DNA from: Isoetes taiwanensis
Lineage: Eukaryota; Streptophyta; Lycopodiopsida; Isoetales; Isoetaceae
Length of the DNA stretch: 64,000 nucleotides
Assembly (NCBI GenBank): GCA_021234155.1
Contig: JAJEKV010000040.1
Span: forward strand, 13,408,719 to 13,472,718
Direction: 5' to 3'
Made by a program: the position numbers and the translations under genes. Below, piece by piece: positions 46,084-55,442 of this stretch (its first letter is position 1; the number at the start of each line of letters is the position of its first letter). The notes under the pieces were generated by a model. It was given only the letters and a program-made list of their open reading frames with translations, ran no database searches and had not been told where the DNA came from.

Positions 46084-47807
46084 TATTGTTCTTCCTGTCC
46101 TATTGTGATTCTCCTTTTTATTGGTGTTTCACTAACATAGTTCTCCATACTTTCTAGATTCTCCATACTTTCGTCCATTGGCAAATCAGCCCATCTGTTA
46201 TTATGCACTGGGAACTCCCCATTAACAACTTGATATTCTATTGCCATGTAATCAGTAGGCGCTTCCTTATCATGATTCTCTATTGTTGCTTTATTATTGG
46301 AACAGTTATAACCTTTAAGAATTTTTGTGGAGCCCCCTGAATTGGGGATCCTCTTTCGCATTTGATTTTTGAGTCTGCCACCATTTTTGTGTTGTACTAT
46401 CACCCACTCTTCCTGATTCACTTGTTCCATTTTGGTTTCTAAATCCTTCTCTCGCACTTGCTCCTTCCCTAGTTCTAGATTGTCTTTAAAGGTTGAAATT
46501 TCTTCATGTTCCCTTTCACTTGAATTTAAATGATCCCTCACATTTTTTTCCCCATTTGGTTTTGTTGCCTCCTCATCCGCCATTTTAACATTGCTTTGCG
46601 TTTCTCGCCTGAACATGAAGCAATCTTTCAGACCTTTAATTTCCATTGTGGGGAACATTCTTCTAATTTCCCATCCATTTATGAGTCTCAACTTGAACAA
46701 AGAGTAATATATCCCACTTTGCACGATAGTAAACTGCGGAATACCCTCCGCTGCAGTGATGCCCACACAAATCCTTGGGCCCTTTGCTATCGAGTGAGTT
46801 ATATATGACCCTAAGTTCTTTGCTATGGCAATTAAAAATTCTGGATCTAGCATATCCGGTGGCAGTTGTTCTATCTCAAACCAACAAGGAAGTTTAACTG
46901 CAGACATTTTATCTGGGGTAAAACCTGGAGTATAATATTGATATAACACGAATTCTCGTGCAAACCGATCCACTCCTCTGGATACTATCTTTTCCACAGC
47001 TTTTTCATCATCAAATAATATAAGAAAAAAGTTACCGCCAATAGCTTTGATGCTCTGAAACTGTGGCATTTTCAGAGCGTCCAGATGCCTGGTAAGCCAT
47101 GCTTGTAACTTCCTGTAATCTAAAAAGCCTCTCGTAAAAAACCCCACCACTGCTTTAGAAATTAAATTCTCCATGTTTCTGACATGTTTAGAGTGATCAA
47201 TCGTCGTTATTTTTAGGCTGCCCTGTTCTGCCTTACAGTCTGCTGATTGAAGGAGTTGTTCTAAGTTGGTAGATGAGTTTTTGGAAGAAAGGGAATTCAG
47301 TGCCTCTTCTACTCTGCCGCTACGGGAATCATTAGAGAATCCTTTCTTAATCCATTCTGAAAACCTGGGCCTTATGATTCTTTCCACTGTCTTTCCCTGT
47401 TTCCATGGATTAGAACTTGTATTTGCATTATTATTACCAACAGGCTCCTTATTTCCGCAATTTTTCAACATTCCCATTTGCTTATCTTCCATACAGCGAT
47501 CTATGACTAAAGGCGAGCTATTTACCTCTGTTTTTCCTTTTCCAGGTACATGATTTATTGTTTCAAGCTCCATCCTTTCTTCTGCCATCATTCCTTGTCT
47601 TGCCATGGTCAAAGATTCCTGCTTCTGCAAACCCCAATCCCATCGACCTATCTTTTTGCCGTTACTTACAGAACCTGTTTCTCCAAAGCCGAATTCTGCT
47701 GCTGACGAATCGCTCGGTGCAGCCTCCAGGGCTGGGCGTACGACTTTCTCTCCGGGGCTTGGCCCCTTTCCGTCTCCTGTTGCCGCTATGGTCTGCGCCA
47801 CCGACAT
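46053..47807 (-). CDS. LINE ORF1 protein with DUF4283 domain
   Basis: 584 codons, uninterrupted, starting at 47807 (MSVAQTIAATGDGKG). Residues 1-210 are low-complexity and charged. The DUF4283 domain spans about 215-350 (VVGFFTRGFLDYRKLQAWL; IGGNFFLILFDDEKAVEKI; LPCWFEIEQLPPDMLDPEF). A Glu/Lys-rich region and a C-terminal WADLPMDE segment follow. No CCHC zinc knuckle is seen. DUF4283 in plant LINEs is thought to act in RNA binding. The stop overlaps the ORF2 start, so ORF2 is probably translated by re-initiation or an internal start. Confidence 0.85.
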   Translation of the reverse strand: MSVAQTIAATGDGKGPSPGEKVVRPALEAAPSDSSAAEFGFGETGSVSNGKKIGRWDWGLQKQESLTMARQGMMAEERMELETINHVPGKGKTEVNSSPLVIDRCMEDKQMGMLKNCGNKEPVGNNNANTSSNPWKQGKTVERIIRPRFSEWIKKGFSNDSRSGRVEEALNSLSSKNSSTNLEQLLQSADCKAEQGSLKITTIDHSKHVRNMENLISKAVVGFFTRGFLDYRKLQAWLTRHLDALKMPQFQSIKAIGGNFFLILFDDEKAVEKIVSRGVDRFAREFVLYQYYTPGFTPDKMSAVKLPCWFEIEQLPPDMLDPEFLIAIAKNLGSYITHSIAKGPRICVGITAAEGIPQFTIVQSGIYYSLFKLRLINGWEIRRMFPTMEIKGLKDCFMFRRETQSNVKMADEEATKPNGEKNVRDHLNSSEREHEEISTFKDNLELGKEQVREKDLETKMEQVNQEEWVIVQHKNGGRLKNQMRKRIPNSGGSTKILKGYNCSNNKATIENHDKEAPTDYMAIEYQVVNGEFPVHNNRWADLPMDESMENLESMENYVSETPIKRRITIGQEEQYCAVTPAQTI

Positions 47808-47860
47808 CGTGTTCCCTTCCCGTTGTGCAGCTTTTAACCATGGGAATTAGATGAAGTGCA

Positions 47861-48341
47861 CGTATAGACTAACATTTTCAAAATCTTACCTAAGATCACA
47901 TAAGCCCAACAATCAAACTCTGTCTTATTTAAACGTTGGCAATTTTAGATGGTTCAGGGGTTTGATGCATGTAATGTAGTCCACTTCCATGATGATGGCC
48001 TTGCTTCCAATTGCAACTCCATTGCCTTGCTTAAGCATAGGGTTATGTAGCACATATGTTCTAAAGTTTCTAGTTTACTGTTCTTATATGCATTGTGAAA
48101 TAATCATTATTTATTGCACTTCTACATATTATAATTATTACACAATAGTTTCTAATTTATAGTTCTTATAACTACACAATAGTTAAAACTTACTATTTTT
48201 TTCAGTGATTAGAACATTTGGCATAATACCATTTTGGATGCTTGGACAATGTGATAAGCTTCATGATTTGATTATGGGATGCCAAATCTTCGTGAATGTA
48301 AAACGTTTGACGTGGAGAACATTCACATCAGAGTGCAATTT
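47861..48341. other. No gene recognised
   Basis: AT-rich, flanking the LINE 5' end. Confidence 0.4.
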
Positions 48342-48491
48342 GAGAAAACATCTAGGAGGTAGAACACAACGTTGTTCTAACTTTGCACACATTTTCAAAC
48401 CAATAAGTGAGTCACAGAGAAAACGTCTAGGAGGTAGAACACAACATTGTTCTAACTTCGCACACATTTTCAAACCAATACGTGAGTCAAG
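48342..48491. repeat. 75-bp tandem duplication
   Basis: Units 48342-48416 and 48417-48491 differ at only a handful of positions (GAGAAAAC-x-TCTAGGAGGT to CCAATA-x-GTGAGTCA). The 25-codon period keeps frame on both strands, but no gene could be tied to it. Confidence 0.92.
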
Positions 48492-48504
48492 TGAAGAGAA
48501 ATGT

Positions 48505-48528
48505 TCGCGGCGGCCTTGGCCGCCGCGA
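48505..48528. repeat. GC-only perfect hairpin
   Basis: Perfect 11-bp inverted repeat TCGCGGCGGCC / GGCCGCCGCGA with a 2-base TT centre, in otherwise AT-rich DNA, just after the 75-bp duplication. Confidence 0.9.
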
Positions 48529-49074
48529 TAAATTTCTTGTAACTTAAAATTAGTTTGAGCAATCCTAAAATTGGACCAAAGAGCAATAGATACAAGGGTT
48601 TTTATTTTGTTGACTCTTGCTAATATGCGGCCACGAGCATATGCCTCCATTTGAGCACAAAGGCTATGTAGTGTGCAACTGTGACATTTCTCTCTTGGCA
48701 TGATCAACTAAAGGAGGGTCCATAATAAAGTAACCTTTTATTTCCAATACATTTGGCATTGTTTCCAAGACCATCCATTGGCAGCATATAGTCCAAAATG
48801 TTTAAAGTTTACTAAATCTTTCAATACAATTACCAAAAAAGAAGAAGAAAAAGGGCATGCGATACTGATGTAACGTAAAAAAGCAACAAAATGATATTAG
48901 TTTACAGAATTTCCCTCTTATATGTACAACAATAGCCCACTCTACCACAGCATTAGTGTCAGAAACAAAATGACGTTTTCTACAATGGCAGCATATCAAA
49001 GGAGGAAAAACTGCTGAATTATGCTTACCCTCTATTTGTTGCATTAGCCACATTATGAAATGGTAACTGCAACA
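48529..49074. other. No gene recognised
   Basis: AT-rich. A minus-strand frame continuing from the kinase fragment is not homologous to anything I recognise. Confidence 0.35.
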
Positions 49075-49225
49075 CTATGAAGCCACTTTTACTAGAATTT
49101 TTATAACCTGCCAAAAATCTAGATGTTTATCAGGATTAGATGACCAACAATGCTGCATCAATTGTTGAACACTGCAGGGCAATTGGGGGGCACCTCAGGG
49201 CGTTTCTTGTTGTAACAACAAAGAA
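49075..49225 (-). pseudogene. C-terminal fragment of a Raf-like (HT1-type) protein kinase
   Basis: Minus strand reads NKKRPEVPPNCPAV and, after a frame change, QQLMQHCWSSNPDKHLDFWQ then VIKIL before a TAG at 49077-49075. This is subdomain X-XI of plant Raf-like MAPKKKs (RP-x-(I/V)P-x-x-CP, CW-x-x-(D/N)P-x-x-RP-F). The usual KRPDF is KHLDF, so the conserved Arg-Pro is lost. Upstream kinase subdomains were not found. Confidence 0.7.
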
Positions 49226-50884
49226 AGAAAGAGACAATAAAGTTTAGAAACAGCTTGTTAGTTCTTTTCATGTGAAGAATGTGCACTTGATGGTGAAAAT
49301 GTTTGGCAGACATGCACTTCAAACGAAAGCACATTAGGGGCAAAGAACATCATAAAGATAACCTGACCTGCAATGGTTATGGGAAAGAACAAAACAACAC
49401 TCAATATTATGTTTTGAGAAACTGACAGGTTAAGATAACAATGGGCTACCAAGAAATACATTCAGAGTTTAAAAGCATGGCATGCAGAATTTCCATAATT
49501 CTCAAATTGTATCTCGCATATACAATAAACAGTATTTGCAGCCTGAGATAGTTGTCTTTCACTAATGGTTGTGATTTAAAAATGGATACACAAAAAGAAT
49601 GATAACAAAACAAGAAATAATGATAGGCATAAGACTTGATCAATGACACTAGGGGTTGTTATATTGCTGCGGATTCAAATCAGCTGCTTAGGAAGAGCCA
49701 TTATTGGCCTCTCTTCCATTCTCTAGTTAGCAACAAAAAGCCAAATTTGCAACTGCCACACCTATCAGAAATACCCTACAGTTGCTTCAAAAGTGCAAGT
49801 AAAGTGGAAAATTGACAACAATTGGAGTTCGGAAACAGTCTTTAGGATTAGAGGTTAGCATGCTTCTTTGGACTGTTGAAGAGGAGAGTCTATATCCACA
49901 ACCATGTGAAAGCATCTGCAAAGAGATCTCAATTTTCACAAAAGACTTATGTTGTGAAGAAACAAATTTTTACATACCTGGGATGTAATGTCCAGGCTGC
50001 CCAACAATGCTGTCCAAGTCATCTGCATAATGTAGAAGTGACGATGGAAAGATGTGCACCTTTGATCACTTACCCCTTTAGGAAAATAAGATTGCTAAAA
50101 GTTCAAGAGTATAGGAGACGGGAGAGCGGAATTGCATGGCTACAGACTGTCTTATTGTTTTATGCATATAAGAAAATGACATGGGTAAATTAAGATGGGC
50201 AGTATACTAAATGATGGGAGTGTTTGCTTCTGCTCTACACACAAAAGAATAGCTTCACATAAGAAGAGCAATACTTCAAGGAGAGAATCAAGACAACAGT
50301 GCTCAACGACTAAAACAAAGTTTATAGTAATTTTGTACTTGGCCAAGTACAGGCAATGATAAGATGGATATCTTTTGCTATATGATAGGAGCAAAGCATC
50401 TCCCACCATCTATTGTGATTTGCTACACAATGCATGTCTTCTCTTTATGTCCTCCAAGCTATTTTCCACTTCAAATTCTTAAAGCATTCCCATGCACATA
50501 GATGAGATAATGAATTCAAGCTGAATAAAGGCCGAGTACAAGGTCACCAAGACTAGATGAGAACCCGATGGCACCCTGTACATAGGCAAAGTTTTACAGT
50601 TTATCTGCCCCATAGTGCATGAGCTGATCCCAGCACATAGGATCTTATGATGTAGTGCACAAAATTTATCCAAAACATAGATTAATAATCATTGTTCATC
50701 TGATATAATGGTCAGGACCAACAACATTTTAAAATCCATATTTGATTATTGCAACCGTAATGGTTCTAAATGAGAGTTAAATGGAACCTATACATATGAA
50801 AGGTGAATGGTTATTTTATCTTACAAATAATAAGCCATCAACTCTATTCAATTGTAGATTCTATTTCGGCGCTTCAGTGCAACA
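49226..50884. other. No gene recognised; one exon-like patch
   Basis: On the minus strand a frame ending at 49978 before a GTATGT donor reads LLHYADDLDSIVGQPGHYIP. It is protein-like but unidentified, and could be a decayed exon. Confidence 0.25.
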
Positions 50885-51327
50885 TCATCCACCTATGGAA
50901 GGTAGAAAACCTCTCTTGGAAGGGGTTTCCTCAATCAAGACTGCTTTCATGCTGTCATGTTCCACTAACCTCCATGCCGCCTGCTCTAGTGCTAATCCTG
51001 CCAGAGTTGGATGCTTTTTCAACACCAATAGGAACTCTTAATAATTCCAGAATCTTCTGATATCACACCTAGCAAAGAAATCTCAAGCATCTCCTATATA
51101 TCTAAAACAGACATCATGTCTTCTCCTCTTATCATGTCACTTCCGACCCTGTTTACTACAATCTTAATGTCCTTTATGCCATCACACTCAAGAAGGCCAG
51201 TCACTCTATCTGCATCTCTCAAACTAGTGATGTCAAGACTCGTAACAAACACAACCTCGTTTGCTGGTGTTATTGCAGTAATGAAACCAGCATCAATTCA
51301 TGCAGGGCAATCTATAAGAATAAATGC
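50885..51327 (-). pseudogene. MinD (plastid division ATPase) C-terminal pseudogene
   Basis: Minus strand from 51327: FILIDCPA, a TGA (51300-51298) where Gly is expected, IDAGFITAITPANEVVFVTS, SLRDADRVTGLLECDGIKDI, NRVGSDMIRGEDMMSVLDI, a TAG (51096-51094) for Gln, then EMLEISLLGVISEDSGIIKS. A frame change near 51035 leads to HPTLAGLALEQAAWRLVEHD, SMKAVLIEE and GFLPSIGG with a TGA at 50887-50885. This is the last roughly 150 residues of chloroplast MinD, including the C-terminal membrane-targeting end. MinD places the plastid division ring with MinE. The N-terminal half with the Walker A site is absent. At least two stops and one shift: a dead copy. Confidence 0.88.
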
Positions 51328-53129
51328 ACAAAGAAGGCTTACAAAATCTGATCTCGATCTAGTTTACTAGCAAGCTCTTCATTATCATCTGGAAATCTCA
51401 TTATTTTCACTGCAACAGGCAAGCCATGGTAGATTCCTTCATAAAATAGGCTACCATAAAAGAGGCTACCTAGACCAGGAAATACGGTGCTTCAAATCCT
51501 TCCCTTTCTTTATTATTTTGCCAATGTAGGGCCTTGGAGGCAAAATAGTAAGCTAAGATTATGCATGCAGGCATGTAGAATAAACTGATTAAAAACAAAC
51601 AATTACCGAGCTAAAGAAATACCGAGCTGAAGTTGGGTCTCCATGGCCACAGCTGATTGTGAGGCACTCAGGTTGCTACTTTTGGATGATCTGGGCAGTT
51701 AACAGGGTCTTCAAGGTAACGGCGAAGGGAAGACAAAACCCAATTGTAGAGCAAAAAATATGGCAGAAGAGAGAATTTCCTTAGATTTTCTATTTTTCAT
51801 AGCTGTAGATGAAGAAATTTAACAAATCATACCAGATAGAAGCAGTTTGATAAGAAATTTGGCGGACTGCTCTGGTCATTGGAGGTTTGGTCGTTAGGGC
51901 CGGAATGATCAGGCTCACGGCCGAAGGAATTACCTGGCTTTTCTATTTTTCCTAACCGTCGATTCATAAATTAGAAAATCTAACAATTGAGATGGAAAAA
52001 AGCTGACGTGGCACGACACGTGGCACAGCTAGAAACGCAGGAAAGTGGGCAGCTCGGGTTAGGCAACCCTGCTAAAAAAATCCTACATGTATAAATATGA
52101 ATCGGATAAATCCTTATACGCTATTTTTTTATCGGCCGTATATCCTATATTTTTAGTGAACCAGAAAATCATTTTTGGACCAGAAATTCTGTGAAGCACC
52201 TAGGACTTTGCTGCACGTAGGTATGGCTGTTGACATAAAAAAAATGAAGAGCCCTTCAATTTTCAGCCCTCGTGGAATACGCAAGTGTGAATGGCTCATG
52301 TATGATCATTGGATCGCATATGAAGGGCAGAATATACCAAATGGAGGACGAAAGATTTTACACCTCATACCTCTATATAGCAGAACCCCTATATAGCGTA
52401 TGTATATATCCACCAAAATATGAAGGAGAATGATAAATACAGGGCCACGAACCATTGCAAAGAAAGAAAAGAAATTTGTGCAATCAAAAGTGTTCATCCG
52501 CCTCTGAACCTCTTCGGAACATCCACACCATCCAATTCAGGCCAGCATCTACTTGAGCTCAGGTGGCATTAATGCTTGGATGAATATAAGAATGATTCTA
52601 CATCAAGCGGCCAATTCCTAGGAAGAACTTGAAGCATAGATTTCATGGCGGTAGAGCATAGATTTCCTCGAAGCATAGAGGAAAACTCGAAGCACAGCTT
52701 CTATAGGGCAGTTAAACTTGTTTTTCGGTAACTCAAAGCAAGCAGGGCGGATTGTGCTCCCACACTCTGGATTGTGCTTCAGCAGTCCGTATGAAAGTTT
52801 GTGGCAAATTTTATAGCCCTAACAAACTTTACAGCCCAACAAATTTCACAGCTCACTTGATCAATCTGATATTGCCTTCCATAGTTGTGCGATTATACAT
52901 AGAAGCCTTTGTTGGGGCCTCAAACAGGAAGGCCAGGTGCAAATTCATTCTAAATGGAAACCATTAAACAAAGGCAAAAAAAACCCATCCCCCTTTTCTT
53001 GCCCAACCGTTGCCAAAATTATACTAAACTGTCAATTTTGGTCCCTTATTGTGGGAAGGATATTTTCTAAAATACAAGTTTCAATGGTCTTAATTGGTGG
53101 AGACAATTATCACCATTGATCCGATAACC
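51328..53129. other. No gene recognised
   Basis: Only short frames; mixed AT-rich sequence. Confidence 0.45.
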
Positions 53130-54411
53130 TCCCCAGGAGCAATGGATTAGCAAAGATAACTATTGCTCTCAAGATGCTGATCCAAGGATGGATGTTGTTG
53201 CGATTGAATAATCACATGACACCAGTTGTTTAAGAGATGACAGAGCTGGAAGATGTAGATTATGTTTCTACGGATGCTCTTACAGGAATATTTTGGAGTT
53301 AGTTCGTGCATCAAGAAGAGCCTGATCAATAAGATGTTGAGGCAATCTAGAAGCAAGAAGTCTAGTGTAAGGCATGAGTTTAGAGAGCAAATTATAAGTG
53401 ATTGTTTGGAGAGGAAGAGTGGGAAGGCCAAACAGAAGGGAAAACTTTGGAAGGGGGAAATGGATTATTGGATCAGGGAACTTCGGCATACAGATAGCCT
53501 GCAAAGAAGACTGATTGGTATAATAATCAAAGGCAGTTGCTGACATGGGAAGAGTTTAGAGCTAAGTTCCTCCTTTTAAGGTGGGATCGGGCTATTTGGC
53601 AGAAGTCTTCAATTCTTCCTCCAGTAGCACAAGTGGATGACCCCCAACCTTGGGTAGTTCATGAGCGTGTCAAAGCAGATAAGTTGGTGAATTCCATGTA
53701 CAAGGTCTTGCTTGCTGCGGACGTCTTGCCTCCTTCGTCCAAGTGGCCTTTGGTCATTCCTAGGGATCGGCTGAAAGCTGTATGGAAGTGGGTATGGGAT
53801 AAACTACTCCATCCCAAAGTATCTGTTTTATGGTGGCAAGTCATTCATCGTTGTCTGCGCATTAATATTCTGGTGCACAGATTTCGTCCAGAGGTATCTG
53901 CACTTTGTCTCTTATGTGCATAGAGGGACGAGACAATTGAGCATTGCTTCTTCCTGTGTAGACATGTCAAACATGCTTGGTTGTGGCTTCAAGGCCTCTT
54001 TCGTTGCAACTTGAATAGCCAGCAGGTGTTATTAGCAATCTATCCAAGTAGTTGGGATAATTTGGCAAAAAGAGCGTTTCATTTGGCTTCTGCATGGATC
54101 ATTTGGTCCATTTGGAAAAGAAGGAATCTTCTCATATTCAAAAGTCTGATCCTTCTTGATGCCCAACAACGAATTGTCAAAGCATTCAGGTGCTCATCAA
54201 TTGCTAATGAGGTGAAGAGCCATATTTGGGAGCACTATCTTCAGATTCATACTTACTTATGAGTTTTTGCTTGCTCTTCATATTGTTTAGATGTTGTATT
54301 TGAGTGGGGTGGTTTTGCTCTGGTGGACATTCTCTCCACTGAGTTCTTAGTCCCCATTGTACTTTGTATCTTTCTCTGGATAATAAAGGCTCAAGTCCCA
54401 AAAAAAAAAAA
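53130..54411 (+). mobile_element. 5'-truncated LINE, 3' end with poly(A) tail
   Basis: The plus-strand body ends in GATAATAAAGGCTC followed by an A-run (about 54400-54411). It encodes the zf-RVT end of ORF2 and is similar to the truncated LINE at 17.3-19.0 kb. The 5' limit is uncertain. Confidence 0.8.
53537..54262 (+). pseudogene. LINE ORF2 C-terminus (zf-RVT)
   Basis: VSVLWWQVIHRCLRINILVH, then SALCLLCA, a TAG (53922-53924) where Gln would fit, then RDETIEHCFFLC, the Cys/His zinc module of plant LINE C-termini. It continues to LASAWIIWSIWKRRNLLIF and stops at 54260-54262. Apart from the single TAG the 240 codons are open, so this copy is younger than the one at 18.2 kb. Confidence 0.85.
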
Positions 54412-54689
54412 TGAGTGGGGCTGCTTGCTAAAAAAATGAATCTACATTTGCTCAAGGGGATGTTCACCTTGAAATCCCTTACGAACCATCTGAGTGTAAA
54501 AAATGGGTTATTTTAGGAGCTTTTACGTACGAAAATATAAAAGGGATGTCTTTTTGTTGCATTTTGTACCATTTTAAGTCCGTACATTTTCAAAGTGAGT
54601 GTTTTTCTAGATTTTTTGGACCGTATACTAAGGGGTTTTTGGACCGTATACTAAGGGACATATATATAGGAGAATCTCCCACGCATTTG
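54412..54689. repeat. Spacer with a 23-bp tandem pair
   Basis: TTTTTGGACCGTATACTAAG occurs twice in tandem (54613-54635 and 54636-54657). No gene. Confidence 0.8.
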
Positions 54690-54752
54690 TGTGACAGGAC
54701 CAAGCCTTGCAAGAGCTGAGCTCCAGACTTCATAGAACAGAAGCTGCAGCAA

Positions 54753-55439
54753 ATGAAACACCAGTACCGCAAGCCCAGCAACCTGCAAGACGTCAATCGG
54801 GGTCACCTGGTCAACCTGAACGCCGGCAGCCGCAGCCCCGCCCTGCCACACCATCATCACACGTGCCGCCACCAGGCCAGAGTGGGCCAGTGCCCCCACC
54901 GGACGCTGAGCTCCGTGATCGCAGGCGAATTGCAGCCACAACCTAGTAGTTCGGGGCCTGCCGGAAGAGCTGGGAGAGAATCTCACCCGGAAGATACACA
55001 CACAGATCATTGGGCGATGGCGTTTCCTGGTCCGGGACTGTTCGAGTTACGACCAGCCGGTGTGGGGTCAGCGCCTGGGCCACGGAAAGTAGTGGTGTTC
55101 ACGGTTGCGGATGCACGAGTTCGAGAGGCCATAACCGCGGCGGGGCAAGTTCTTTCAAGGGCACATCTCGTATGTGAGCGGGATCTTACTCCAAAGGCGG
55201 CCAGAGGCACGCTAGGAGGGAGTTCGACAGGTCGGGGATGCCCGCATCGACCAAATGCTGCAGCCGCACCTGCTCGATCAAATGATACCCATGTTGCCTC
55301 TCGGCTCTCCCGACCCTCCGCACCTGCCCCCTACAGCTCGGTCCGCTCCCTTTCCGCCCAAATGCCGCCTCTACGCCTCATTCGCTTGTCCGGAAATCTG
55401 CCCCAGAACTTCGATCGCTCCCCTTCGGCCGCTCAATAG
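54753..55439 (+). pseudogene. GC-rich LINE ORF1 (Pro/Arg-rich, RNA-binding-like C-terminus)
   Basis: The N-terminal part is Pro/Gln/Arg/His-rich and is open in two overlapping frames (54707-54946 and this one). From about 55090, KVVVFTVADARVREAITAAG and LSRAHLVCERDLTPKAARG follow the pattern h-h-F-x-h-x-x-x-x-x-REAI-x-x-A...I-h-x-DLTP that I associate with non-LTR ORF1 RNA-binding domains. The TAG at 55437-55439 is directly followed by the endonuclease frame. Confidence 0.55.
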
Positions 55440-55442
55440 GAA

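Larger units (their letters stand above)
42151..47860 (-). mobile_element. Nearly full-length LINE (L1-like), mutated
   Basis: The minus-strand element runs from about 47860 (5') to a poly(A) tail (T-run on plus at about 42151-42179), close to 5.7 kb. It has ORF1 (46053-47807), an ORF2 overlapping ORF1 by about 31 bases, endonuclease, reverse transcriptase and zf-RVT. ORF1 is intact, while ORF2 carries several stops and shifts. No target duplication was recognised by eye at the two ends. Confidence 0.9.

Noticed and set aside
48505-48528. Helitron 3' terminal hairpin
   Set aside because: No CTRR motif follows within about 15 bases on either strand.
49978-50070. Possible exon ending IVGQPGHYIP before a GTATGT donor
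   Set aside because: Protein family not recognised and no clear acceptor or neighbouring exon.
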